Of a stretch of DNA of 26,286 nucleotides, positions 1-8,234 are shown one piece after another. Numbering within the stretch: the stretch's first letter is position 1; the number at the start of each line of letters is the position of its first letter. Source of the stretch: CAYJAD01 sp964370675 (GTDB lineage Bacteria > Desulfobacterota > Desulfovibrionia > Desulfovibrionales > Desulfovibrionaceae); assembly GCA_964370675.1 (NCBI GenBank), contig CAYJKC010000029.1, positions 1-26,286 on the forward strand. The letters run 5' to 3'. The translations under genes and the position numbers were made by a program. The notes beneath the pieces are model-generated. The model did not search any database. It was not told where the DNA came from and saw only the letters and a list, made by a program, of their open reading frames with translations.

Positions 1-80
1 TCGCTTGGAAGAATACTACCTCAAAATGACCTGACTGTTAATGGGGGGCAGTATAGGGCTTTATGTAATGCTTCAAATCA

Positions 81-2222
81 TTAATCAGTGATGCTATCAG
101 AGGGTATGCAGTATTTACGCCTAGTTTTATTTCCGTCGTGTTGCAACAAACCTTTTTTTACAAGATAAAATAACTCCTTCCTAATAGTTTCTGACGTATA
201 TTTTCTATTTTGTTTTAGAAACGTTATCGTACCAAAAGATATATGTTTGACAACATCTTCGTTGGATACCCAGCCTCTTTGGACGATGAAGTTAAGTATT
301 TCGTTTTCACGATCAGATAACTCTGTATCAAACACGTAGTTTGAAGTTTGTTGTCCATATATTTTATTAATTTCATATACCTCTCCAGGTGTTGTCATCT
401 TCCACTGTTCTGGAGGTGTGCTTGAATCACTTTCAAGAAGAAGAAAATCACCTAAATGTCCATTGAGCTTTGTGTATTCTTTATTTTTTTGCATCCAAAG
501 TTCTATATGGCAGTCTTTATCGTTGCCTTTTTTGTTTTTGGAAGGATATATGTGAAAATAGTTGTGAGTGAGGAAACGAACTTCTTGGGCACCAATATTT
601 TCTCCTTTATCAGAGAGATGGTGCACATAAAGAATGCTTATACCAAAGTCGTTAGATAATGTTTTAAACCACTGCGAAAGGTCATTCCATTTTGTGGGGC
701 TACGATTAACCTCTGGTGCTAAATCTAATAAGTTATCAAAAACAACAAGTTTTGCTTTGGTTATCATTATACGTGACTTAATGATATCTTGCGTGTTACT
801 GTCTAACAGCGAACCAAATATAGTATTTTTTCTTGACAATACGTTAATATATTTATCAACTTCATCGTTGGTGTATCCATGGCTATTTGCAATTTGGAAG
901 ATTTTAGCAGCAGCTTTTTCAAGTGAGTTTTCACCGTCAATATACAAAATATTTGCTTTTTCTGTTGAAACAAAACCAAAGATGTTAAACCCTAAAGCAA
1001 AGGATAAAGCTAGAGAATAACAAAATAGTGTTTTGCCAGAGTTTTGTTGCCCATAGCATGCAGAAATGTAATGAGGTGAAAGTATTTTTTTAAGTTCAAA
1101 CTTAGTAGCATCTCTGGGAGTATCTATAAGTGATGTAGAAAGGGGCGTTTTTTGGAACTTTGTTTTTTGAGGAGGCATGATTCCATAGTCAACAAGAAAT
1201 TTTTCATATTCAAGTATTGTTTTGGAATTTTTTTGCAAATCTGACATATTAAATTCTTTTGTTAGCTTTATATTTTTTATGACGTAATCGATAAATTTAT
1301 CATCTATAGTATCAGTAGGATGATTAAAGTGTTCAGAAATAATATATGGTGTAGTAGAAATACGAACACTATTTGCAGTCTCATTAATGGCGATTGCTTG
1401 CTCAAGTGCAAGTTTATAGGAAAGCTTAGACACTAAGGGAATAATAATAACATCCCTGTGTTCTAAGTGTTTTGTATCAACTTTTTCAATTCTACTTCCG
1501 GGAAATGTTGTAATTATAGCGTCTAAAGTTTCTTGTAGGACATTTGTTGTAAATTTATCATGACATAAAACTATCGGTAAATTTGAGCTTTTAATCATTT
1601 TATTTTCATTCATGAGGCCAAATTTAGATAGCTTATGACCGAGAACTAATGTATTAATAGTGTTTTTTCCATGATTTGAATAAAATCCACTTGCCCTAGC
1701 TAATATAGTAAAATACTGTTTTTTTGTTTGATTAAAATATATTAATTCGGCAAGATAATAGTTTCCCTGGATTGAGGCATAGTTAACTTTAAAGAATAAT
1801 TCGTATACATCTGAACCTAGCGTCATATTATTTAATGCAGGAAATGCTATGCTTCTTGTAAAGTTGACCGCTTGAGCGGTACAACTTTGATTATATTGTA
1901 ACTCGCCGCTGCTTATGGTTTCATAAAAAATTGACCCAACTTCACAATCGAAAAAATTTTCCATCATAGTTTTAATGGATTCCGCTCTTGAAAGGTTATT
2001 TGTTTTTGCAAATGCTTCGATTGTTTCATTTATATCCTTGCTATACACGGTGTTAAGTGATGAACGGTCACTATCATATCTATTTAAGTACGTATGGAAT
2101 TCTTGATCTGTTATGTGATGTTTAATATATTGTTCGCAAATACTACTTTTTTGACTATTAGAAAGCTCAATTGGGCCAAATATCCAGCTTGCTAAAGGGG
2201 GACTAAATTCATTTTGTAACAT
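81..2222 (-). CDS. RecA-like AAA ATPase/helicase of an integrated element
   Basis: A 713-residue protein with a P-loop ATPase core in its second half: Walker A GQQNSGKT (residues 391-398), LYIDGEN (426-432), a Walker B-like LVVFDNL (492-498) and LYVHH (531-535). This order is typical of RepA/DnaB-like hexameric helicases and the AAA_25 group that plasmids and integrative elements use for replication. The C-terminus (about 635-705) looks like a winged helix ending in a basic stretch and could bind DNA. The first 350 residues match nothing I recognise; residues 215-280 have alternating hydrophobic strands that might be a degenerate Toprim-like fold, but that is a guess. The start ATG has AGGAGT upstream. 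It lies 21 bases after the integrase, so the two are probably cotranscribed. It is visibly richer in A/T and rare codons than the housekeeping genes, which fits transfer. A replication role is inferred from fold and context. Confidence 0.75.
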   Translation of the reverse strand: MLQNEFSPPLASWIFGPIELSNSQKSSICEQYIKHHITDQEFHTYLNRYDSDRSSLNTVYSKDINETIEAFAKTNNLSRAESIKTMMENFFDCEVGSIFYETISSGELQYNQSCTAQAVNFTRSIAFPALNNMTLGSDVYELFFKVNYASIQGNYYLAELIYFNQTKKQYFTILARASGFYSNHGKNTINTLVLGHKLSKFGLMNENKMIKSSNLPIVLCHDKFTTNVLQETLDAIITTFPGSRIEKVDTKHLEHRDVIIIPLVSKLSYKLALEQAIAINETANSVRISTTPYIISEHFNHPTDTIDDKFIDYVIKNIKLTKEFNMSDLQKNSKTILEYEKFLVDYGIMPPQKTKFQKTPLSTSLIDTPRDATKFELKKILSPHYISACYGQQNSGKTLFCYSLALSFALGFNIFGFVSTEKANILYIDGENSLEKAAAKIFQIANSHGYTNDEVDKYINVLSRKNTIFGSLLDSNTQDIIKSRIMITKAKLVVFDNLLDLAPEVNRSPTKWNDLSQWFKTLSNDFGISILYVHHLSDKGENIGAQEVRFLTHNYFHIYPSKNKKGNDKDCHIELWMQKNKEYTKLNGHLGDFLLLESDSSTPPEQWKMTTPGEVYEINKIYGQQTSNYVFDTELSDRENEILNFIVQRGWVSNEDVVKHISFGTITFLKQNRKYTSETIRKELFYLVKKGLLQHDGNKTRRKYCIPSDSITD

Positions 2223-2243
2223 TATGATTAGACTCCTATCTAT

Positions 2244-4067
2244 CTACACATTCAAAGTATGATGCCAGTCAATTTTACTTATGATGTCGTTGTAACATTG
2301 TTGTACTGAAAACTTACTGCCATATTGATTGGATGCTAAGTCCGTAATGGCATGTCCAAAAATTTGTTTAAATATATCTGTATGCAAATTTCTTATCTTA
2401 AAGTAGTCACTAAAGGTGTGTCGTAGGGAGTGAAAGCTTTTATTTTCTTTGGGAAAATTAATCTTGCTTAGGTAGCGTGAGAAGGTTTTGCCAACATTTT
2501 TTCCAAGTTTAGGTGAGCTCTGTGTTTTCTTTAAATCAAAAAAAATTCTTTCATGTCCTGCGTCACACACGTGTTGAATGTAGTCTATAAGACCAAAATC
2601 TAATAGGTCTTGATGAATAGGGATTTGGCGCTGTGCATTTTTATTTTTTAGAAGCTTTGTATCTGTGCTACCAGTTGGAGTTGTTAGGTTTACATCAATA
2701 AACCATACCTCACCATCTTTTGATATATCATCGCAGTATAGTTGACAAATTTCTTCAAGGCGCATTCCTGTGTAGAGCCCAATGAGTGGAACCCAGTAAT
2801 ACGTCGGGCTAACAAATTTTTGTGCACTAAAGTCCCCTGAAAAGAAGATTTTTTGGATATCATCAGGAGTAAAGGCACTTTTTAGTGAAATTTCTTGCCT
2901 TTCATCTTTAATTTGCAGAGATTTTGCATTATTTTTGTCAAGGTAGCCCTCACGCACCCCCCATTCCAGCATACTGGCAATGGACTCTATGGTTATATTC
3001 ACTGTTTTTATACTGTAACTGCTTGTTTGTGGCATTTCGAGTATTTGGTCAATGGTTTTTCCCTTATAAAGGCTACTTTTTTTATAGTTTGGAGGGAGTT
3101 TTAGTAGCGTATCTCTTAAATGACGTATATTTTCGCGAGAAAAATCTTGAATGTCTTTGTCACCTAGTATGTCGATAAGTACGTGTAGGCGATTTCTGTG
3201 CGTGGGGACGCTGTGTTCCTTCCAATGCTTGTCTGAAAGTTTTGCAACAATATATTTTTCAATAAATGCAGAGCAAAGTAATCTCTCATCGACTTTTGTG
3301 GGAGTTTTCTCTATCTGTATTGTGTCTGAATAATTTGTATTTTCAATGGTAAAGTTTTTTTCGTAAGTATAATCGCCTTTTTCACGAGCTAGCATGATTC
3401 GATTGAAATTTATTTGTAATTTATGGTATTCATTAAGTATTTTTAGAATATTAAATTCTGTAAGCTCTTCGGGGTTAAAAACTTCTAGCTGTAACAGCTC
3501 AATGATGGCTTGTGGAAAGTGTTGAGCTAGTAACATATTAGGGGAGTTTGTTGTATTTTTGTAAAAGACGTGAAACATATGATCAAGGGTTTCTTCAGGG
3601 GTGACATAATCATATTGACCATTTATGCTAAGGACGCCCTTTTCAGGGCGATACAGAGTATTATCTGCATGGAGTAGCATATTGTGTAGAACCTTTGCCA
3701 TTCTTTCTTGAATGTCAACTATTGAAATATTTTTCTTTACTGGATAACTGTCCAAAAGTTCTTGTAATTGCAAAATTAACTTTTGCCTTACTTCTGTATA
3801 TGTAAGAGTGTTTCTGCCATCCATAAGCAAGTTCTCAAGCGTAATGTATAAGTTACGTGCTAAACGTTTTGCAAGGTTCAAAAATCCAGTTCTCAAACTC
3901 ATGCGAATTTCTGTACGCGCAAAATGAGCCTTTTGCTGAGCTGTAAAGGCATAGCGAAAGTAATATGTATTTGACTTTAGATACAAATAAGTCCCATGAC
4001 GTTTTTGTCTAGGGGAAGTTTTTGTCTGTGAGGATATATTTGCTTGAAAGGAGGGGGATGGCTGCAT
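2244..4067 (-). CDS. Tyrosine recombinase (site-specific integrase)
   Basis: A 607-residue integrase of the phage/ICE type, which cuts and rejoins DNA at att sites through a covalent 3'-phosphotyrosine. Catalytic residues are visible in order: R436 (TGMRLEE), a lysine near 474, H546 and R549 (SFHSLRH), H572 (FGHA) and the nucleophile Y582 (NQYGSKF). The N-terminal 25-75 region (GTYLYLK, YYFRYAF) resembles the small DUF6538-type domain found at the front of long integrases, and residues 260-390 form the SAM-like core-binding domain. The long N-terminus puts it among the larger integrases. The start ATG is preceded by AAGGAA five bases upstream. The gene reads away from the adjacent tRNA-Leu 3' end, the usual arrangement for an element inserted in a tRNA. 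All catalytic residues are present, so it is probably active. Confidence 0.93.
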   Translation of the reverse strand: MQPSPSFQANISSQTKTSPRQKRHGTYLYLKSNTYYFRYAFTAQQKAHFARTEIRMSLRTGFLNLAKRLARNLYITLENLLMDGRNTLTYTEVRQKLILQLQELLDSYPVKKNISIVDIQERMAKVLHNMLLHADNTLYRPEKGVLSINGQYDYVTPEETLDHMFHVFYKNTTNSPNMLLAQHFPQAIIELLQLEVFNPEELTEFNILKILNEYHKLQINFNRIMLAREKGDYTYEKNFTIENTNYSDTIQIEKTPTKVDERLLCSAFIEKYIVAKLSDKHWKEHSVPTHRNRLHVLIDILGDKDIQDFSRENIRHLRDTLLKLPPNYKKSSLYKGKTIDQILEMPQTSSYSIKTVNITIESIASMLEWGVREGYLDKNNAKSLQIKDERQEISLKSAFTPDDIQKIFFSGDFSAQKFVSPTYYWVPLIGLYTGMRLEEICQLYCDDISKDGEVWFIDVNLTTPTGSTDTKLLKNKNAQRQIPIHQDLLDFGLIDYIQHVCDAGHERIFFDLKKTQSSPKLGKNVGKTFSRYLSKINFPKENKSFHSLRHTFSDYFKIRNLHTDIFKQIFGHAITDLASNQYGSKFSVQQCYNDIISKIDWHHTLNV

Positions 4068-4175
4068 AATGTTTCCTTGTGGTATGCCAATGGCTTTGAC
4101 CCCTCACTTTGACCCTATTTTTGAAAAAAGGGTGGTTCGAGGACATTTTCATCCCAAAACAAGCAAACATGCTTT

Positions 4176-4212
4176 TAAAAAAATAAAAGGTTACAGTCAT
4201 TTAACTGTAACC
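4176..4212 (-). terminator. Intrinsic terminator downstream of tRNA-Leu
   Basis: A perfect 9-bp stem (GGTTACAGT, 4189-4197, with ACTGTAACC, 4204-4212) has a 6-base loop. On the minus strand it is followed by TTTTATTTTTTT. It lies 13 bases beyond the tRNA-Leu 3' end and would stop tRNA transcription before the integrase start. Confidence 0.85.
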
Positions 4213-4225
4213 CATTACTTTCAAC

Positions 4226-4310
4226 TGGTGCCGAGGGCGGGACTCGAACCCGCACAGCTATTGCCACTACCCCCTCAAGATAGCGTGTCTACCAGTTCCA
4301 CCACCTCGGC
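4226..4310 (-). tRNA. tRNA-Leu(GAG)
   Basis: On the minus strand the 85 bases fold as a class II tRNA. The acceptor GCCGAGG pairs with CCTCGGC, the D-arm is leucine-like (GGTAGAC), and the anticodon stem CTATC/GGTAG encloses TTGAGGG with anticodon GAG. There is a long variable arm, T-loop GTTCGAGTC and an encoded CCA at 4226-4228. It decodes CUC and CUU leucine codons. The variable arm separates it from class I tRNAs. The 3' end is the likely integration target of the neighbouring element. Confidence 0.96.
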
Positions 4311-4319
4311 GCGAAGAGT

Positions 4320-4348
4320 TCTATATAGAAAAGTTTTGCATATGGCAA
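4320..4348 (-). promoter_or_regulatory. Sigma70-type promoter of tRNA-Leu
   Basis: On the minus strand, TTGCCA (4343-4348) and TATAGA (4320-4325) are separated by exactly 17 bases. The -10 box ends 9 bases before the mature tRNA 5' end, giving a very short leader. It is called from sequence only. Confidence 0.6.
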
Positions 4349-4524
4349 GTATTTTTTGAGATAATTATAGATTAAGTATTTGTGTATTGCTTAACTAGTA
4401 TATAATATTGAATCTATCATGTATGCGCATAAAAGCATTGTGGGAATTGTATAAAGGCTATGCTTGCCTACTTTTTATAATCACGATATAGTTTGGTTTT
4501 ATTATTTAAGTGTTGAGGCTTTAT

Positions 4525-5577
4525 ATGTCCCAAGATGAATTTGAATTTTTGTGTAAGAGTGGTCCAATTTTATGTCTTGATATTGGTAGTGGAACTCAAG
4601 ATGTATTATTAGCTAGACCAAATATGACACCTGAAAATTGGCCACGGTTTGTGATTCCTGCTCCTGCGCGTATGATTGCAGAGCGCATAACATCTTTGAC
4701 TGCGCAAGGTAGTCATATTTGGCTTTATGGTCATAATATGGGTGGTGGCTTTTTTAGAACACTTAACGCTCATCTTAAAGCAGGTTATGCTGTATCGTGC
4801 ACAGCCTGTGCAGCAGCAGCTTTGCATGATGATATAGCAAGGGTAGAGGGCATGGGTATTAGCATAGCTGAAACTGCTCCTAGTGGGGCTGTGCCTATTT
4901 TTCTTGCTGACTATGCCCCTAATTTTTGGCAGCATTTTTTACAACAGCTTGGGCTACCATTACCAAACATTGTATTAGCTGCAGCCCAAGATCATGGAGT
5001 GCATTTAGATGGTAATCGCATGGGGCGTATGCTTGCTTGGCGCAAACTTCTTGAGCATTCAAACTCTGCAGAAAAATGGATATATAATGAAGCTCCAGCA
5101 GATCTTACCCGTCTTTTAGCCATCCAGAAATTTAGTGGTGGACCAGTTGCTGATACTGGTACTGCGGCTATTCTTGGTGCATTATGTGCCCCAGAAGTGC
5201 GTGAAAGATCTTGGCGTGAGGGTATTACCATAATTAATGTTGGAAATAGCCATATGGTGGCAGTTTTGGTTTATAAAGAAAAAATTTGGGGCATCTTTGA
5301 GCACCATACTGGACAGCGCACCTTGGATGAATATTTGCAGGACTTAAAGGAGTTTCGCCTTGGTTGGCTGCCTGACGAGCAGGTTCGTCAAACTGGTGGG
5401 CATGGAACGGCGTTTGCTAACATTCCTGAAGAAGCGGGCGCTTTTGCTCCAACATTTTTGCTTGGCCCGCAACGAGAGTTTTTGCAAGGGCATGGGCAAT
5501 GCATTGCTCCGCATGGAGATATGATGCTTGCTGGTTGTTTTGGTCTTTTACGAGCTTTTAGAGATAGATATATATAA
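4525..5577 (+). CDS. DUF1786 family protein, actin/ASKHA-like ATPase fold
   Basis: A 350-residue protein of the DUF1786 family, which is labelled in databases as putative pyruvate formate-lyase activating enzyme although it has no radical SAM CxxxCxxC motif. The N-terminal motif CLDIGSGTQDVLL (residues 17-29) resembles the phosphate-1 loop of the actin/Hsp70/sugar-kinase superfamily, so an ATP-binding or acyl-activation role is more credible. VLAAAQDHG in the middle is a second conserved stretch. The ATG at 4525 is chosen because GAGG (4515-4518) stands six bases upstream; an in-frame GTG at 4510 lacks such a site. It starts the operon with the aryl-CoA ligase, 10 bases before that start, and family members often occur with CoA or anaerobic-metabolism genes. 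Biochemical function is unknown. Confidence 0.8.
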   Translation: MSQDEFEFLCKSGPILCLDIGSGTQDVLLARPNMTPENWPRFVIPAPARMIAERITSLTAQGSHIWLYGHNMGGGFFRTLNAHLKAGYAVSCTACAAAALHDDIARVEGMGISIAETAPSGAVPIFLADYAPNFWQHFLQQLGLPLPNIVLAAAQDHGVHLDGNRMGRMLAWRKLLEHSNSAEKWIYNEAPADLTRLLAIQKFSGGPVADTGTAAILGALCAPEVRERSWREGITIINVGNSHMVAVLVYKEKIWGIFEHHTGQRTLDEYLQDLKEFRLGWLPDEQVRQTGGHGTAFANIPEEAGAFAPTFLLGPQREFLQGHGQCIAPHGDMMLAGCFGLLRAFRDRYI

Positions 5578-5587
5578 GGGGAACATT

Positions 5588-6892
5588 ATGGAAGTTTTTG
5601 ATCAGGCTGAATTGTGGGATCGTGAAACCATAGAAAATGCACAATGTACGCGGCTGCGCACTACTATTGAACAAGCCTCTAAGTGTCAGTTTTATGCTAA
5701 AAAATTTGCCGAAGCAGGTATTAGCCCGCAATCAATACAAAGCTCTGAAGATATACGTAAAATACCCTTTACTACCAAGGATGATTTGCGCGCAAATTAT
5801 CCTACTGGACTTTTATGTGTGCCGCGTTCAGAAATTGTACGCATGCATTGCTCAAGCGGCACTACTGGTACACCCACTGCCATTTGTCATACCCAAAATG
5901 ATCTTAATTCATGGGCTGACCTCATGGCGCGCAGTATGCATATGGCAGGGGTTAGGCGTGATGACGTTTTTCAAAATATGTCAGGATATGGTCTATTTAC
6001 AGGCGGATTAGGTATTCATTATGGTGCAGAACGCCTTGGATGTTTAACTATTCCTGCTGGAGCTGGTAATTCACGTCGTCAGTTGAAGCTTGTTAAGGAT
6101 TTTGAAACAACAGTTGTGCATATACTACCTTCTTATGCTCTTATCTTGGGTGGGCACTTAGAAAAAGCTGGTGAAAATCCGGCTGATCTGCCATTGCGCA
6201 TTGCGCTTGTAGGGGCAGAACCATATACTGAAGAGTATCGTAAACGCATTGAAAATCTATTTAATATGAAAGTTTATAATTCATATGGACTTTCAGAAAT
6301 GAATGGACCTGGTGTTGCATTTGAATGTGAACAGCAAAATGGTTTGCATGTTTGGGAAGATGCTTTTATTGCCGAAATTGTAAACCCAGAAACTGGCGAG
6401 CCGTTACCTGATGGAGAAGTAGGTGAGCTTGTAATGACTACGCTTTGTAGGCAAGGTATGCCTGTTGTGCGTTATCGCACTAGGGATTTAACACGTTTTA
6501 TACCTGGTGAATGCCCTTGTGGGCGTAAGCACAGACGCATTGAACGTATATTGGGTCGAGCCGACGATATGTTAATTATCAAGGGTGTTAATATATATCC
6601 TATGCAAATAGAGCAAGTGCTTATGACCTTTAGTGAAGTTGGTGAAAACTATTTAATTATTCTTGAAAATGATGGTATTTCTGACAACATGCGTGTGCAA
6701 GTTGAAATTCGGGAAGAGTATTTTGTTGAAGATATGCGTATTTTGCGTAATTTACAATCTAGTATTGCAAGACGCTTACGCGATGAAATTTTAATCACAC
6801 CTAAAATTGAATTGGTGCAATCTGGCAGCATTGCTACTAGTGAAGGCAAGGCTGTACGGGTTCAGGATTTACGAGATAAAATATGGAATTAA
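5588..6892 (+). CDS. paaK: Phenylacetate-CoA ligase family (PaaK-like) AMP-forming enzyme
   Basis: A 434-residue adenylate-forming enzyme that activates an aryl acid (phenylacetate or a related indole/aryl acetate) to its CoA thioester using ATP. The P-loop-like SSGTTGTPT is at residues 89-97, followed by YGLSEMNGPG, a cysteine-containing loop (GECPCGRKHRR) and the C-terminal hinge/lysine region GRADDMLIIKGVNIYP, all typical of PaaK at usual length. The start ATG follows AAGGGGAA. It sits 10 bases after the DUF1786 gene and its stop overlaps the DUF456 start. In anaerobes such ligases often serve to recover aryl-CoA from amino-acid fermentation with indolepyruvate oxidoreductase, but no such oxidoreductase gene is present here. 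The exact substrate is unknown. Confidence 0.88.
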   Translation: MEVFDQAELWDRETIENAQCTRLRTTIEQASKCQFYAKKFAEAGISPQSIQSSEDIRKIPFTTKDDLRANYPTGLLCVPRSEIVRMHCSSGTTGTPTAICHTQNDLNSWADLMARSMHMAGVRRDDVFQNMSGYGLFTGGLGIHYGAERLGCLTIPAGAGNSRRQLKLVKDFETTVVHILPSYALILGGHLEKAGENPADLPLRIALVGAEPYTEEYRKRIENLFNMKVYNSYGLSEMNGPGVAFECEQQNGLHVWEDAFIAEIVNPETGEPLPDGEVGELVMTTLCRQGMPVVRYRTRDLTRFIPGECPCGRKHRRIERILGRADDMLIIKGVNIYPMQIEQVLMTFSEVGENYLIILENDGISDNMRVQVEIREEYFVEDMRILRNLQSSIARRLRDEILITPKIELVQSGSIATSEGKAVRVQDLRDKIWN

Positions 6893-7464
6893 TGATACCC
6901 TCTGGGTTAACATACCTTTTGGCCACAGGATTTATGGGTCTACTTACGCTTGTTTTATTCTTAAATATTTTTAGCTTACCAGCCAATTGGATTATACTTG
7001 GACTGATAGCTTTGTGGAAATATATTTATCCAGACACAGCCCAAATGGGTTATGTGTTTTTTGCTATAATCATTGGTCTTGCGGTTTTAGGTGAAGTGTT
7101 GGAGCTTGGTTTACAAGTGATGAAGGCCAAAAAATATGGTTCTACATCATCAGGAACTTTTGCTGGAGTAGTGGGAGCTATTGTTGGAGCTATTGTTCTT
7201 GCTCCATTGTTTTTTGGTCTTGGTGCTTTAATTGGTGCGCTTATTGGTGCATATATAGGTTGTTTTGTGATGGAAAAGCTTAAAGGTAGATCCTTTAAAG
7301 ACGCCAGTGAAGCAGCTTATGGTGCTATGATGGGGCGTTTTTTGGGTACTGTGTGTAAATGTGGTATTGGTGGTGCTATGCTTGCCGTTACTGGACGCTA
7401 TATTTGGCCAGAAGTTCCCGAACCGGTGCAGCATGTGCAACTATTCTTACAAAGTGTGGTTTAA
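6883..7464 (+). CDS. DUF456 family membrane protein
   Basis: A 193-residue, very hydrophobic protein matching the DUF456 family. Membrane segments are at roughly 8-30, 35-50, 55-78, 92-112 and 115-133, and near 155-172. The glycine-rich helices (GVVGAIVGAIV, GALIGALIGAYIG) and the following short basic loop are typical of the family. Function is unknown; it is an inner-membrane protein. The ATG used overlaps the PaaK stop by 10 bases, and a second in-frame ATG lies at 6892. Neither has a good ribosome binding site, so translational coupling to the ligase is likely. It is followed 5 bases later by trmJ. Confidence 0.8.
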   Translation: MELMIPSGLTYLLATGFMGLLTLVLFLNIFSLPANWIILGLIALWKYIYPDTAQMGYVFFAIIIGLAVLGEVLELGLQVMKAKKYGSTSSGTFAGVVGAIVGAIVLAPLFFGLGALIGALIGAYIGCFVMEKLKGRSFKDASEAAYGAMMGRFLGTVCKCGIGGAMLAVTGRYIWPEVPEPVQHVQLFLQSVV

Positions 7465-7469
7465 TAAAA

Positions 7470-8222
7470 ATGACTGAATTGTCAGCGACTTTGCCAAACT
7501 TAAGTGGACTTGATGTACTTCTGGTTAAAAGTCGCTTTCCTGAAAATGTGGGTATGGTGGCGCGCGCTTGTGCTAATATGGGAGCGGATAGTATTAGCCT
7601 TGTGCAGCCTGAGCTCTGGAATATAGAAAAGGCCATGCCCTTGGCTACTGCCAGAGGTAAGGATATTCTTGAAAATATAAGGCTTTATTCTTCATTGACT
7701 CAAGCTATTGAGCCTTATGCCTTGGTTGTGGGTAGCACTGCAAGAACTGGCGGTTGGCGACGTGAATTATTAAGCCCAGAACAAGCCGCACATGAAATTT
7801 GCATTGCTTTGCAAGAAAATGCAAGTGTAGCCATTGTGATGGGACCAGAAGATAAGGGCTTAACTAATGAAGAAATTGAATGTTGCCAACGTCTTGTGAC
7901 TATTCCTACAGCCGGAGCTTCCTCTTTAAATATAGCTCAAGCCACATTACTTTTATTATATGAATGCCTTAAAGCTAGGCAAAAACCATATAAGCAGGAA
8001 AATAGAGTTGAAGACAGCCCCATTCGTATTTCTGCAAAAGATCAAGCACGCCTTTATGAACACTTAAAGGATATGTTATTACATATTGACTACTTGCACG
8101 GCGATAACCCTGACTATTTTCTTATGCCTTTACGTCGTTTTTTAGGCAGGGTTAGCATTCGTAGACATGAGTATGATGCACTTATGGGTGTATGTAGGCA
8201 AGTACGCAATAAGTGCAAATAG
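7470..8222 (+). CDS. trmJ: tRNA (cytidine/uridine-2'-O-)-methyltransferase TrmJ
   Basis: A 250-residue SPOUT-fold enzyme that 2'-O-methylates the ribose at position 32 of tRNAs from S-adenosylmethionine. SpoU motif 1 is PENVGMVARA (residues 24-33, with N26 and R31), motif 2 is MGPEDKGLT (124-132) and motif 3 is SSLNIAQA (151-158), together forming the trefoil-knot cofactor site. Residues 195-250 form the C-terminal extension usual for TrmJ. The ATG at 7470 starts the conserved region cleanly, although the ribosome binding site is weak. It is the last gene of the plus-strand operon and converges on ychF with a 12-base gap. Confidence 0.9.
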   Translation: MTELSATLPNLSGLDVLLVKSRFPENVGMVARACANMGADSISLVQPELWNIEKAMPLATARGKDILENIRLYSSLTQAIEPYALVVGSTARTGGWRRELLSPEQAAHEICIALQENASVAIVMGPEDKGLTNEEIECCQRLVTIPTAGASSLNIAQATLLLLYECLKARQKPYKQENRVEDSPIRISAKDQARLYEHLKDMLLHIDYLHGDNPDYFLMPLRRFLGRVSIRRHEYDALMGVCRQVRNKCK

Positions 8223-8234
8223 TAATGTGCTACA

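Larger units (their letters stand above)
1..4225. mobile_element. Right end of a tRNA-Leu-anchored integrative element (partial)
   Basis: The integrase gene and the downstream ATPase gene lie directly beside the 3' end of tRNA-Leu(GAG), with no host gene between them. Tyrosine integrases commonly recombine into the 3' half of tRNA genes and rebuild the tRNA, so the attachment core is expected within about 4226-4275. The left attachment site and the cargo are outside the window. The boundary is inferred, because the second copy of the core repeat cannot be seen. Bases 1-80 hold no identifiable gene. Confidence 0.7.

Noticed and set aside
634..1020. 128-codon plus-strand frame inside the ATPase gene
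   Set aside because: It is antisense to conserved Walker motifs, with no ribosome binding site or recognisable protein.
81..2222. Defence-system NTPase
   Set aside because: No effector, nuclease or partner gene is visible; the RepA/DnaB-like motifs and the integrase neighbour fit an element replication protein better.
4380..4481. TATAAT boxes at 4401-4406 and 4476-4481 as the DUF1786 operon promoter
   Set aside because: Neither has a convincing -35 box at 16-18 bases in this A/T-rich gap, so no promoter is called.
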